From Phallusia mammillata (Eukaryota > Chordata > Ascidiacea > Phlebobranchia > Ascidiidae), in NCBI GenBank assembly GCA_003260075.1, contig QLIY01000701.1, positions 1 through 64,000 of the forward strand: a stretch of DNA of 64,000 nucleotides, given 5' to 3'. The notes under the pieces are model-generated. The model was not told the origin of the DNA, ran no database searches, and saw only the letters and a list, made by a program, of their open reading frames with translations. Positions 1-25,736 of the stretch are shown here, one piece after another. Positions within the stretch are counted from its first letter, which is position 1; every line of letters begins with the position of its first letter. The translations under genes were made by a program, and so were the position numbers.

Positions 1-1197
1 AATGTACACAGCAAATTTTCTTCCTATTCATTATCGCGTGTTCACAACAGCTGTAGATTTTTGGAGCACAGCACGCGGTCCAAGCTAAGAAAGTCATTGC
101 GAAAGCATGATCACAACTAGATGTAGAATGAATTTAGTTTAGTTTTGTAAGATTCTCGTATATAGGAATTTTGCCAGGTCAATTTATTACATCACAAAAA
201 CAATTATTTGACTCTTTTTTGTTTTTTGACTCTCATTCCTATGATCTATAGAAATACTATAAGCTTAATGGGTTGGCTGGCTGCTAAGGGACCTCGCACC
301 CCACTTTAAGAACCCCTCTGCTGGAATAATCAAAGTCTAAAAACGCGCCCCACAGTAAAATGGGTAAACGCGCACAGCATTTTCCAACTTGTCATATATA
401 ACATTGTTTTTTAACCTGTAGATAATTACACCGAAATGGGTAGGCCTAATTTGACATTTTTCAGGGGTACTACATCTAATAAGCAACATGCTTAAAGTCT
501 TTTGGGGCAGTTATTTTTCTCATTAAACTTATGATCAGATCCGTGTATAGTGTATACTGTATAGTGTTCCAACTACATTATGGTTCTTTAGATTCGTGAC
601 GTCATTTTTGGTAGCTTTAGTTTTTTTGAAGGAGGTAAATGCAGATCGTTTGGGTATTTTCTGGCGGAATGGAAAGGTTAAAAACTAGACTGGATAGGTG
701 TGTGTGTGTCGACATGGGAAAAAAGTGACCAAAAGACTAAAAACTATCAAAAGAAAGAATAAAACTTCACCAAATTGCCAACGTTATAACCTGTGCGTGG
801 CAATTACAACGTGGAAGTAGAGAAACACAATCCACACGAATTTGTTTTGTGATTCCTTAGGATGGTCATTTAGGACATTATGTACCCCTTATTTCATCAT
901 CCTCTTATGTGACTATATATGCAGATGTAAAACTGATTCTGTGTGTAGTCTTTTGCTTGTGTTTTTCCGTTATTGTGGACCTTGGTATTGGTGAAATTTG
1001 CTGCAAAATGTAATCATTTTCAGGAACTATAGTGTTCGGCTCATCCAGGGTATTTTTTACATAGCAACTCTGTTGGCGGGTTTCGAAGAATAAATTGCAT
1101 ACCGGTATTGTTTGTTTTGTTTTTTACCGGTCTCCCTCTTTTGTGGTATAGAATATCTTGTCACAACGGTTTAGGGTGGTTAAAAGTTGAAATCAGT
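1..1197. other. Intergenic / 5' flank of PGM2
   Basis: No exon could be supported here. The stretch is AT-rich with short T runs. A perfect TGACGTCA palindrome (CRE/ATF-type site) lies at 597-604, about 600 bp upstream of the PGM2 start codon, and could be a promoter element; that role is inferred. The PGM2 transcription start was not located. Confidence 0.5.
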
Positions 1198-4100
1198 ATG
1201 GAGATTTTTGAAACTGGAAATTCTGCGTTGGACGAGGCTATCCAAAAATGGATGAAATTTGACAAGGTTTGAATTTGCAAAAGCACCTTGCTCAGTTTAA
1301 AAGGTTTTATTGTAAATTTTACCAACTTTTAGTTTTGTGGGATACTTGCACTGTGAAATTAGTATGTTGGCGAACGATTTTTAAATTTAATATTTATAAT
1401 TTTTGTGACAATATAATGTAATGGTTTATGACTTACTTAGATATTTAGCTTTTTTTTAAATTGATTCGGTGTACTCTTTGTACAAGTACAATATAATTAG
1501 CTGTATCCCCCCCCCCACAATATAATGTAATGGTTTATGACTTACTTAGATATTTAGCTTTTTTAAACCATTGATTCGGTGTACTCTTTGTACAAGTACA
1601 ATATAATTAGCTGTAGTTTTTGTACACAGAACAGTGTCACAAGAAAAGAAATTCAAACACTATACAAAGACAAAAAATATGACTTGCTCAAAAAGTATCT
1701 CCTTAAAAGAATGGAATTTGGAACAGCAGGTATGTATCAATTTTGTTGTGATACTTTGTATTCAATACAGGGCTGGGGAGTCCTAAACCTAAAACTCTGA
1801 TATAGGATTCTAAAAATTTTACAGGACAGCTGTAACTCTGACTCCCGTTAATAATAATATTAAATGGGTTTTTTTTGGCATACTGATATAAAAAGTATAA
1901 ATGTTTAAAAAATAAGTCCAAGAAATGAGGTTATAAATCTTGGCATATAAAAATCCATAAAATGAGGAAAAATATATTTAATGTTCAAGTTAATCAAAAT
2001 AAATTAAGGAGCTGGTGTTCAATTTAGAATTGGCTAATTTTCCCAAAGTTCGACTCCGATAGCTCAACAAAATTTTAGAATGCCGAACCCTTGTTCAGTC
2101 ATTGAGAATCAAGTATTTTATACCCTGTTTGTAGTGACCTGATTTTAGTTTTTTTTTATTGAAGTTGACAATGTATGATACTGCAGGTATGCACTAAGTT
2201 CCCCCCCCCCATTGAGAATCAAGTATTTTATACCCTGTTTGTAGTGACCTGATTTTAGGTTTTTTTGATTGAAGTTGACAATGTGTGACACTGCAGTCTG
2301 CAGGTATGCACTAAGTTATCAAACACACTCAGGGTACTAAGCTACCCAATAGTTTTAATAAGCATTTCTTTTTCATTATTCTTTTTTCTAATAATGCGTA
2401 TTTTGTGTTTAAGGATTAAGAGCTGAAATGGGAGCTGGAAACTCTAGGATGAATGATTTGACAATAATTCAAACCACACAGGTTTGTTTTCACAATTGTT
2501 CATGTGGTTTTTCTTATTACTTATAGGCATAATTTTGCCAATATCTTTACATGTTATATGCAGGGATTTTGTCAGTACCTCTTCCAAGAGTTTGGGGAAT
2601 CTCTTAAGTCTAGAGGGGTTGTAATTGGATTTGATTCCAGACATAACAGCACAAGGTACATAATAAATGAACCAAAAATATCCAAAACAGTAAACCACAA
2701 TAAGTTTATCATGTATTTTCATCACAGGTTTGCTACTCTTGCTGCCAATTGTTTTGCTCTCAGTGGAGTCAAAGTTTACCTTTATTCCAAGATTGTCCCG
2801 ACACCATTTGTGGTAATTAGATTAAATATTAACAGTCTGTAAATCAGTGTCCAAATGTAGTAGTGATGTTAAACCTCAGATTGGACATGTTTTGTGATAA
2901 AGAAGTGCTACTTGTGCAATTTACATATGTATGTTACCATTATAAGAACATACTTGCAAATGACTGACTGACCCACTTCACTTTTTTTAAATACTGTTTG
3001 CCATTTTGTGATCAGGGTCACTGTGATATAGTGATGTTTTCAACTTACATTTTCATGTGTTTTTGTACATAGTTAAAATTTTACAAGAATTAATTTGTAT
3101 CAATAGCCGTATGGTGTCAACAAATACAACACCTGTGCTGGTATTATGGTGACTGCATCACACAACCCAAAGCAAGACAATGGATATAAAGTGTATTGGG
3201 AAAATGGAGCTCAAATTATTCCACCCCATGACTCAGGTTAACTGAATAGACTCTTTTTTATCTTTCCAATAAAAAAATATTTTTAAAATAGTCCTTCTTT
3301 TTTTCTCACTTTTAAATTTGTATGCATACCTAAGGACTTAATTTTTCATGTTCACAAAGTATAACAACAGCTGAATGTTGTATATATATATTACAAGTCT
3401 TCTATTAAGCTGTATGCCCTTTATACTGTGCATTTTTCATTTAGTTGTTTGTTCATATTTTATTGTGATGTTTTTCATATCTTACTTGGAATGTATTTTC
3501 CAGGTATTTCTTCAGCCATAAAAGAGAATCTTATTCCCCTGTCGGAAGATGTGTGGGATGAGAAATCTTGCGAATCAACCATTGACCCGTACGATGAAGT
3601 GATGCAATCTTATTACAGTGACTTGGCCAAATATTCAAACTACAGGTACAAAAGTATGAGTACAGGTACTATATTTTGCCCTGTATTTTTGACAGCTAGC
3701 AGTTTCGAAAAAAAAAAATCACAAATACACAACATATTTTTACTATTTTATTTAATTTTAATTTTCTATTTTAAATTTGTTAGCCAGTACCTTTTAACTT
3801 GGCTCATTTGTAGATCTGCATCTGTTATATGAAAGGGACATCAAATGTACAGTTTTGTTAAACATATTGTTTTTAATTGTACATTGTGTGTTGTCAAAAC
3901 TCTTTGTATCCATAGCCTCAGCCGTTCCATTCTAAACCCATATAACAACGCAATACATATTTGCAGCTCTTTAATGTTTCTACCAAACACTAAACATTTA
4001 TTTTATCCTAGAAACCTAAATGAGACTACAAGTTTGCGTTTCACATATACACCTGTACATGGTGTCGGTCTAAACTTTGCCAAACAATCGTTCAAAACCT

Positions 4101-7100
4101 TTGGTCTTCCTGAGTTTATGGATGTGCCCGAACAAATGCACCCAGACCCTGAATTCTCAACTGTGAAATATCCTAATCCAGAAGAGGGCAAAGGAGTGCT
4201 GGTGAGAGTTTTTTTCTGTTTCAGAGTTTTATGTTTGGGTCATTGGCTATTTTTAGTGTCTTTGTCATGTTACTTTTAATGTAATATTTGTTTGAAGATA
4301 AACCAACCAGAGTACTTGCTTGTCATAAATAAATTTTGCTGCAAATTCAACTGCTGCTGTTATCAGAGAAAAAACGTTTTGATCAATCTACGGGTGTAGA
4401 GTTCCTATGAATAGAAGTATAAGGGATTGGTTTGGCAAAAATGTTAATGTTTGGAGAAAAAGTCTAATTTGGTGACAAATAGTATTGCTTATGGTTACAC
4501 ATTTGTTTACAAATTTATTTTTGCTTTTTAATTTTACCATAGCTTAATTTATTACAAAATTGTTACACACAAGAGGATGTTACATTAGATGTCACATGAA
4601 CAATAACATGTCTTTTTAATGGCTGTCCACATTGCTGTTTGTCAGCATTTTGTTTTGACTTTCATGACTAAAATCAATCTGTCTAGCATTAAAACAAATG
4701 AACAGAATAAAATCATAGTGATGTAGCACTTGTTATATTATATATATTTACACAGATTTAAAGATGGCCCCCCCCCCAAATGAACAGAATAAAATCATAG
4801 TGATGTAGCACTTGTTATATTATATTTACACAGATTTAAAGATGTATGGAATATGTACAAAATGTTAACATTGATTTTTGTTCCCTTTATTGCATGTTTT
4901 GTATTGAATACATGGAATAATTTGTTTCTTTACACAGTCACTTGCAATGAGAACGGCTGACGACAGCGGTTGCACGATTATTCTCGCTAATGATCCGGAC
5001 GCTGACAGACTCGCTGTAGCGGAAAAGTTGGACGGGACATGGAAAGTTTTCACTGGAAACGAACTCGGTAACTAATTATTTCCTATTGTCAAGTCAATAG
5101 TAAAAACGTCCGACAGTCCCACAGCCCGAACGAAATGGTTTGGTTTGACCCATGCACAGTTTTAAGCAGGCCTGAAACTTGGCCCCGAACGTTTAAAAAG
5201 ACCTGAATCAGGCTTAAAATTTAATTTAAAAAGAGACCCGAATCAGGCTTAAAATTGGTATTTTGCCACAAAAGTTGAGAGTAAAATCAGCCCCAAATAT
5301 ATCCCGGTTGATTGAAACTCAGTCCGAGCTTGCTCTGAGAAGCTCAGCCCGACTGACAACTCTAAACCAGGGGTCGGTAACCCTTAGCACGCGTGCCAAG
5401 GTTGAAAAAAAAATGTTGTTTAAACAGAAATTGTCAAAAAAATTTTATCGCTGAAAATTGTGATATAACATCAAATTACCAAAAACAAGGATTCTCCTAA
5501 GAAATATACTCGCTATGTAATTCGACTTAAATTGTGACTCGATTAAACTTAACTTAGCAAATATAAAAATAGCACTTTGGATCGAAGTGCAGAAAGACCA
5601 TTTAAGCAAACAGTCGATTGCGTTGATGTTGTTTTAAAGCAAGTGCGTTTGTGCAAACACCCTGACAAAGCGACTGATAATACAAATACAACGCATGATC
5701 ATGTGAAGCTATTTCCGACTGATCTAATGCTTTTGATTAATGACTTGTTGATCACACTACGTGTTACGAAATAACAACTACTAATACACGCAAGGCTGCT
5801 TTATTTCGACCAGGAATGGCCTAAAAATAATCACAAAAGTTTATAATTTTTACATTCTGTTTATAACACCGCTGAACTTATGTTTAGATGAGTTCGTTTG
5901 AAGAAAAGTTCTTGCCTGAACAAGTCATGCCGAATTTAAAAACGTATTAATTTTTTTTTTGTACGTTTAACTTACTGAAACGGCTGTACCTTGTATATCA
6001 CAAATATACTCAAATTATTCATATTTTGACGCCACTGCAGAGTTGTAAGTCGGGCCTCGGGCTTCGGATTTTTAACAAACGGGCTGAATTCGGGACTGAC
6101 CTCACATTCTGTGTCCGTAATTTAAAAAAAATACATAGCTAAGCACCTAGTTGACCTAATGACGAACAGCCCCGAAACGTCCTATTTAAACCATGTATTA
6201 TTTTTCATTGTACACAACGTCTTTTTATAGGCCTGTCAAGCAAACCTTGGGGCCAAACTCGTATCTCAAACTATTCGGTCCCGCGTAAAACTCTGTAGTT
6301 TCTGAATGATGAGGCATCTGGTAGATAGCATTTTGCGAACAACCTTTTTCGTCATATTTTTTGAAACAGTACTACGCAAAATAACTAAACTTCTGTATAT
6401 TTTAGGGGCGTTGTTCGGCTGGTGGGCGTGGCACAATCACGTAACAAAGAATCCCGGTCAAAGTTCACATGCCAACGTGTACATGCTCAGCAGCACTGTG
6501 TCTTCCGTTATCCTCCGCTCAATTGCCAAAGTAGAAGGTTTCTCTTTTGAGGTAAAAATCTATTGAGATAATGTATCTCACTAGATGATGACAAAGAGCT
6601 AATCCTAATGACGCTAAAACGGCGTTTGTAATCAAATACCGTTTTTTTAGGATACTTTAACTGGTTTCAAATGGATGGGAAACAGAGCGGATCAACTAAG
6701 AAGCCAAGGCAAAACAGTATTGTACGCTTTTGAAGAAGCCATAGGTGTGTATGTGACCCAATTTCTTATTTATCTGATAAAGAGTTTGTATTCATCACGA
6801 AAACATGATGCCGATAAGTAGTTTGTTCTTCATAGGTTTCATGTATGGGACAAACGTATTGGACAAAGATGGCATCAGCGGGCTCTCTGTAATGGCCGAA
6901 TGTGCTTGTTATCTTGCATCGAATGGACTCACGCTGCATGAGCAGCTGCAAAGCATTTACGACAAGTAATCCTACAATTTTTTGTACTCGTTTCTGGTGC
7001 TCCATTGAAGTTGGATTAAAGCTATTTTGACACACAATGCCTTTTTTGCTTGTGAGCGTGGGGACCTTTGCCCATTGAATGCATGTTCCATATTTCTATA

Positions 7101-9489
7101 ACCCTAATAAGTACCAAACTTTAACCTTATTTTACGAAAGTCTGATTTAGACCATTTATTAGCATGACTTAAAAACTTATTGTAATGAATTTTTTTTATT
7201 TCTGAAGCACAATCTCTTGGCTCCGTTTAGTCAGTTGTGTCTATCACTAAGGGGTCATATGAACTGTATTTTTCACCAGATACGGCGATCACGTGAGCAA
7301 CAACTCTTACTACATCAGCCACGAACCAGAGAAGATCAACGCCATGTTCGAACGACTACGTCACTACCCGGGTCCCCCCCCCCAAGTTGGATTAAAGCTA
7401 TTTTGACACACAATGCCTTTTTTGCTTGTGAACGTGTCCTTTGCCCATTGAATGCATGTTACGTATTTCTATTACCCTATAATAAGTACCAAACTTTTAA
7501 CCTATTTTACGAAAGCCTGATTTAGACCATTTATTAGCATGACTTAAAAACTTATTGTAATGAAATTTTCTTATTTCTGAAGCACAATCTCTTGGCTCCG
7601 TTTGGTCAGTTGTGTCTATCACCAAGGGGTCATACCCCCCCCCCCCGTCATCACGGATGATTCGCGGGGGATTCGTTATCCGAAACGGGTAGGGCGATTC
7701 GAAATCGAAGGCGTTCGTGATCTGACGACCGGATTCGATAACAGAATGAAGGACCGAATTGCGGTAAGTTTTTATCGATTGCGTTTTTTTGGTTTTCAGG
7801 TATGGTTTGAGTGAAAAATTTATCTGCAGTAAACCTCAGTTAATCTGGACCCGTTTGGGCCCAAAATTTTGTCTAGATTAGGCGAAGATCCGGGTTAACC
7901 GAATCCGGTTCAATTGAGGTTTACTATGTGTGTTTATTGTTTTTGTGGAAACGACTGGTCTTTAAATGTGCTTCGAAGCTACGATCTAATTTCTTTTACT
8001 TGCACATTTATTTGGTTCAACTTGTTAAAGCTGTTTCGTTGCTAAACAAACGACATTATTACACAAGGGCCTCGAAATTATTTTTATTTTTTTGAAATAC
8101 CTTTCGTTTTTACTTTTCGAACTTAAATTTTAACAAATATTCAATATTTCAACTTTTTTGAACTTACATACCATTGCCAATACGAGACAAGCGTGCGTCA
8201 AGAGTTTGACCGTGTGGTATTATTTTTAAGTCTTGATTTAGAGAACATGTCCACTAACAAACAAACCCAAAAAACTGGAACAATGAAATACACACTTTTG
8301 CTTTACCGAAGGGTGTAATCAATGTTTGTTTACTCATTGATAATTTATAACCTATTGGGAGGCATTGTCGGCGACCATATGCATGCATGTGTGACTGAGT
8401 ATTATTGTTCGCATTACAGGTGCCTGCACTTATATAAACCGAGGCAAAATCGAATTTGTGTAATTCATATCTTTGAACTGTGTGACTTTTTTGCACCATT
8501 GGTGTCGTACATCTGAATAGAACTGTGTGACTTTTTTGCACCATTGGTGTCGTACATCTGAAAACGTTTGGTAAATATTCGTTATATCACTGTTAATGCA
8601 TGATATAGCGGTCAGTTCATATTAGCCACACTTGATATTAAAAAATCTTTAACCCAGTTCCCTACCTTTATTGACGAATTTCTCACTTATAAATTCCTCC
8701 CCATTTCAGTCCTCCCCAATAGACTACATGGTAGATGCTAAACCATAGAAAGATCATTTAAAATTGGGTTTTTATCAACTTTACAAGCCACATGTACAAA
8801 TTAAAGTAAAATCTCTCCCCGGTTGGAAACCACTGCTTTAACCAGTAATGAAGTTTGCCCATTGCCTCTTTAACAATGAAACTGAACAAATACTTTTACG
8901 AGCCCTCTAAATAACGTGCCGTAATAATCCTCTCATTGTCTAACAGTCTAACTTCCCTTCCCCCCCCCCTGCCCATTGCCTCTTTAACAATGAAACTGAA
9001 CAAATACTTTTACGAGCACTCTAAATAACGTGCCGTAATAATCCTCTCATTGTCTAACAGTCTAGCTTCCCTCTTCAAGTCGTTTACCAGCCGTTTGTGT
9101 CATTTGTTATTATCCTAATTCTGACGTCACAATGCAGTTACTTCCTGCTTCGGCGTCTAGTCACATGATCACATTCTACTTCTCCAATCAAGTTGTGTTG
9201 ACAATTCGGACCAGCGGGACGGAACCGAAAATCAAATATTATTCGGAGATTTGCGGAAAAGTGGGAACGTAAGTAGCCTGTGTTCTGTCTTATAGCGGGC
9301 CTTTTTCCCCCCCCCCAAATACCTTTCGTTTTTACTTTTCGAACTTAAATTTTAACAAATATTCCAACTTTTTTGAACTCACATACCATTGCACCCCCCC
9401 CCCCATTTATAACCTATTGGGAGGCATTGTCGGCGACCATATGCATGCATGTATGACTGAGTATTATTGTTCGCATTACAGGTGCCTGC

Positions 9490-9548
<59 letters not shown>

Positions 9549-10397
9549 TTCTTACAAGTATTAACATGCGGCACCATACGGTATTTAGTACCACTCCCAA
9601 CCCACATGTGAATATTAAGCCTAAACTGGGCATCTAAAACTAAATAATAGTTTTATTTTTAGTATAAACCCTTACCCAGACTCTAAAAGCCCTAACCGTC
9701 AACATTTTTAAAATTGCATACGTTTTATAAGTAGATTGCGTATAGCTTGCGTAGATTGCGTATTTTATTTTAGAGGAGCCCCCTTTTTACAGCCTTTTTG
9801 CTTTGCCTGTCATCACAGGTTTTTGTTTCACTAACGGCCGCCAGTGTGCCCAGTAAACCTAAACAAAAATGTTGTAGCCCAAATATTTTTTGACATAAGA
9901 ACTCTCAGAACACTAAGTTTGCTGTGTACCGATGGATGACGTAAAAGTACTTTTATTTAAAGTGATACTAAGACTAGGATAGGGTTAGGAACTGAATTTA
10001 AGTTTCCTACTAGCCCTAACCGTCAGCATTTTTGCACAATTTGCTTTTAAATATTCGAAAATGCTCTTTGCGCCATCCATCTGTATTTAGTAAACTTCGT
10101 CTTATGTGAGTTATTACGTTAGCAGATTTTCCTTTTAGAAGCTAAAAATCTTGCAAAAGAATTTTTATACATAGACTTCCACCATACGACTAGGAATGTT
10201 TGCGACTCCTGCACTACGATAAAATTATAAACACGCTTTAACAGTTCGCTGTAAATCACACGTAGGAAAATTGTATTTGTTGTTATTTTTTCAGGGGAAG
10301 GGAGGAGTTAGTGTCGGAGCTTAACGAACTTGTGAAAGCAGTTTGTGAAGAATTTTACCAACCCGAAAAAAATGGATTTTTATCCCGTCCGCTGTGA
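1198..10397 (+). CDS. PGM2: Phosphoglucomutase 2 / phosphopentomutase, 15 coding exons
   Basis: Cytosolic alpha-D-phosphohexomutase family enzyme that interconverts ribose-1-P/ribose-5-P and glucose-1-P/glucose-6-P. Exons: 1198-1266, 1630-1729, 2414-2481, 2564-2655, 2728-2812, 3107-3236, 3504-3645, 4012-4201, 4938-5067, 6406-6551, 6651-6744, 6836-6965, 7280-7373 plus 7647-7763 (one exon split by a duplicated block), 9138-9268, 10295-10397. Frame carries across all junctions, giving about 606 aa against roughly 612 in human PGM2. Visible motifs are the phosphoserine loop TASHNP (Ser156), the metal-binding DPDADR (311-316), the sugar-binding FEEAIG (411-416) and the phosphate-binding RTSGTEPK (553-560). 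The sequence follows PGM2/PGM2L1, not PGM1. The choice of PGM2 over the glucose-1,6-bisphosphate synthase PGM2L1 rests on the usual single invertebrate orthologue and is an inference. The start ATG opens the first exon directly and has no in-frame competitor. Confidence 0.93.
1407..1615. repeat. Adjacent duplicate with C-run at 1507-1516 (PGM2 intron 1)
   Basis: About 100 bp at 1407-1506 recurs with small differences at 1517-1615, separated by 10 C. The right copy runs into exon 2. This looks like an unmerged allelic contig junction. Confidence 0.8.
2101..2320. repeat. Adjacent duplicate with C-run at 2201-2210 (PGM2 intron 2)
   Basis: The block at 2101-2200 recurs at 2211-2320 with a few substitutions and a small insertion, joined by 10 C. 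Confidence 0.8.
4695..4845. repeat. Adjacent duplicate with C-run at 4768-4777 (PGM2 intron 8)
   Basis: About 70 bp at 4695-4767 recurs at 4778-4845. The copies differ by a short TA-repeat length change and are joined by 10 C. Confidence 0.8.
5100..5370. mobile_element. Degenerate TIR-repeat relic, GTAAGTCGGG family
   Basis: The stretch contains two repeats of a 'gacc(c)gaatcaggcttaaaatt' type unit and ends in CCGACTGACAACTCTA. That end is close to the reverse complement of CAGAGTTGTAAGTCGGG seen at 6042, with a related terminus at 26351. No target-site duplication was identified here. Confidence 0.4.
7009..7646. repeat. Duplicate with C-runs at 7374-7383 and 7635-7646, splitting PGM2 exon 13
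   Basis: Intron sequence at 7009-7253 recurs at 7384-7634. The second copy begins after 10 C in the middle of exon 13, ends at a second C-run of 12, and the remaining 117 bp of exon 13 follow. Read through as genomic sequence, the coding frame would hit a stop a few codons into the repeat. With the block removed, the exon continues in frame. Confidence 0.85.
7828..7925. mobile_element. Short pogo/Tigger-like TIR element
   Basis: A 98-bp stretch begins AGTAAACCTCAGTTAATCTG and ends with the inverted counterpart of AGTAAACCTCAATTGAACC. Termini of the type CAGTAAACCTC..CCGG are typical of pogo/Tigger-derived MITEs. It lies in a PGM2 intron and has no coding capacity. Confidence 0.5.
8655..8835. 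mobile_element. hAT-type MITE with 8-bp TSD (CTTTAACC)
   Basis: The 181-bp element begins CAGTTCCCTACC and ends GGTTGGAAACCACTG, imperfect terminal inverted repeats of hAT style. It is flanked by perfect 8-bp direct repeats CTTTAACC at 8647-8654 and 8836-8843. Internally diverged relatives occur near 21430-21585 and 23846-24040. It is non-coding and therefore non-autonomous. Confidence 0.75.
8857..9074. repeat. Adjacent duplicate with C-run at 8960-8969
   Basis: About 104 bp at 8857-8959 recurs at 8970-9074 with one or two differences, joined by 10 C, in the intron before PGM2 exon 14. Confidence 0.8.
9307..9548. repeat. Mosaic second copy with three C-runs (10, 11 and 58 C)
   Basis: Segments at 9317-9393 and 9405-9490 are copies of 8091-8176 and 8342-8433 respectively. 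They are separated and flanked by C-runs at 9307-9316, 9394-9404 and 9491-9548. The intervening 8177-8341 is absent from this copy. The C-runs stand where sequence is missing, as expected for filler. Confidence 0.75.
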
Positions 10398-11620
10398 GCA
10401 AAGTGTTGTTTAATTGCATTGCCGCCATCACCATCAATACAAAGCATTGTGCTTATATTTATTTCAACTCATAACTTATTTAAGCCGCGTTGCTGCCTCC
10501 GCAATGCAGTGTTTGTTTTATAAGCTATAAAATTATATACTGCATAAACAGTTGTGGTGTTTATAACAGTGATTAGGTGTGCTACATTGCAAAACATTGA
10601 CTGTTACATGTTGTTTATTTACATTTTAAATGGAAGGTGTTTGGTGTGGCTTTTAGGCTTAGGAGTTCATTTTTGTCACACTAAACTATCATTCACATGC
10701 TTTACATTTTATTATTTTTGTGTGCTAAAAGTCACTTCACAAATTGTGACATAAAAATGTCATATCTTACATCCGTTTGCTCTCATCTTTAAGTTATTTA
10801 TCATTTGCAGTTTGAAAGCATTGTTTGTGAAACTAAGTTCTGCACCATAAACCAAAAATCGGTGCCTATTTGACACACTATTTGTTTGGTTATTAATATA
10901 CCTAAGTTCCCCATTTTCCACCGCCCTTTAAGTCTTACAGTGCTAGACGTGATTTTTTGTGTCTGATTTGATTGTTTTATGGACGCAAATAAACACTGAA
11001 TCAGTGTCTGATTTTCTTTACAGTTTCAAGACAGTGATAGCCAACTGCCAGTTAAAAAAATGAAAAAGCAAATTAAAAAAAATGATATTTAAACAAACTT
11101 GTTTTCTTGCTTTTAGTTTAAATGGTTACATCTTCTGCAAACAGCTGCATAGCATTTGTAACATTTTTAATGGTGTTTAATATGCTTTAAAAACTTACAA
11201 TAATCAGCAGCTGGTATTTTTAAAATACGAAAAACTCGCTAAACAAGTATTTAAACGGTGTTTTGTAGGTGGGCTACGTGTAATCTAGAAAACGTAACAA
11301 ATAAACTTATAATGATGAATACGACGCAAAATGTGTTCCAGGATTTAACGTTTCTTTTCGTAAAATCTTTTTTTTCAAATACTGTATGATTTCCATGAGG
11401 AAATCCAGCGGGACTAATTAAAAGAGAAGCGAATGAAAAAGGGAGTTAAAAAAGAAAAAGGAGAAATATGAAAGGTTATCGACCAGAATCATAATAAGCC
11501 AGCGCGCGATCCGCAAATAGCAACGCTGGTTGTCTTTGGTCACGAGCAGACGTTTGTGGTGAAGATTGCTTTTCACCAACTCTTATGTTTTATTACTGAA
11601 ATAGGTAACCTGTTCACATT
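10398..11620. other. PGM2-to-RNF intergenic region
   Basis: This is the head-to-tail intergenic space. It holds the likely PGM2 poly(A) signal and, toward 11500, the presumed promoter of the RING ligase gene. No exon or repeat could be supported. Confidence 0.5.
10988..10993 (+). terminator. Likely PGM2 polyadenylation signal
   Basis: A canonical AATAAA lies 591 bp after the PGM2 stop codon, in AT-rich sequence before the next gene. No transcript evidence is available. Confidence 0.45.

Positions 11621-25736
<14,116 letters not shown>

Noticed and set aside
6165..6190. CTAATGACGAACAG then CGAAACGTC, hammerhead-like
   Set aside because: The core has CTAATGA, not CTGATGA, the essential G5 is lost and stems do not pair.
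9379..9633. Poly-Gly / poly-Pro ORFs across the 58-C tract
   Set aside because: They arise only from the C run, which is probably assembly filler.
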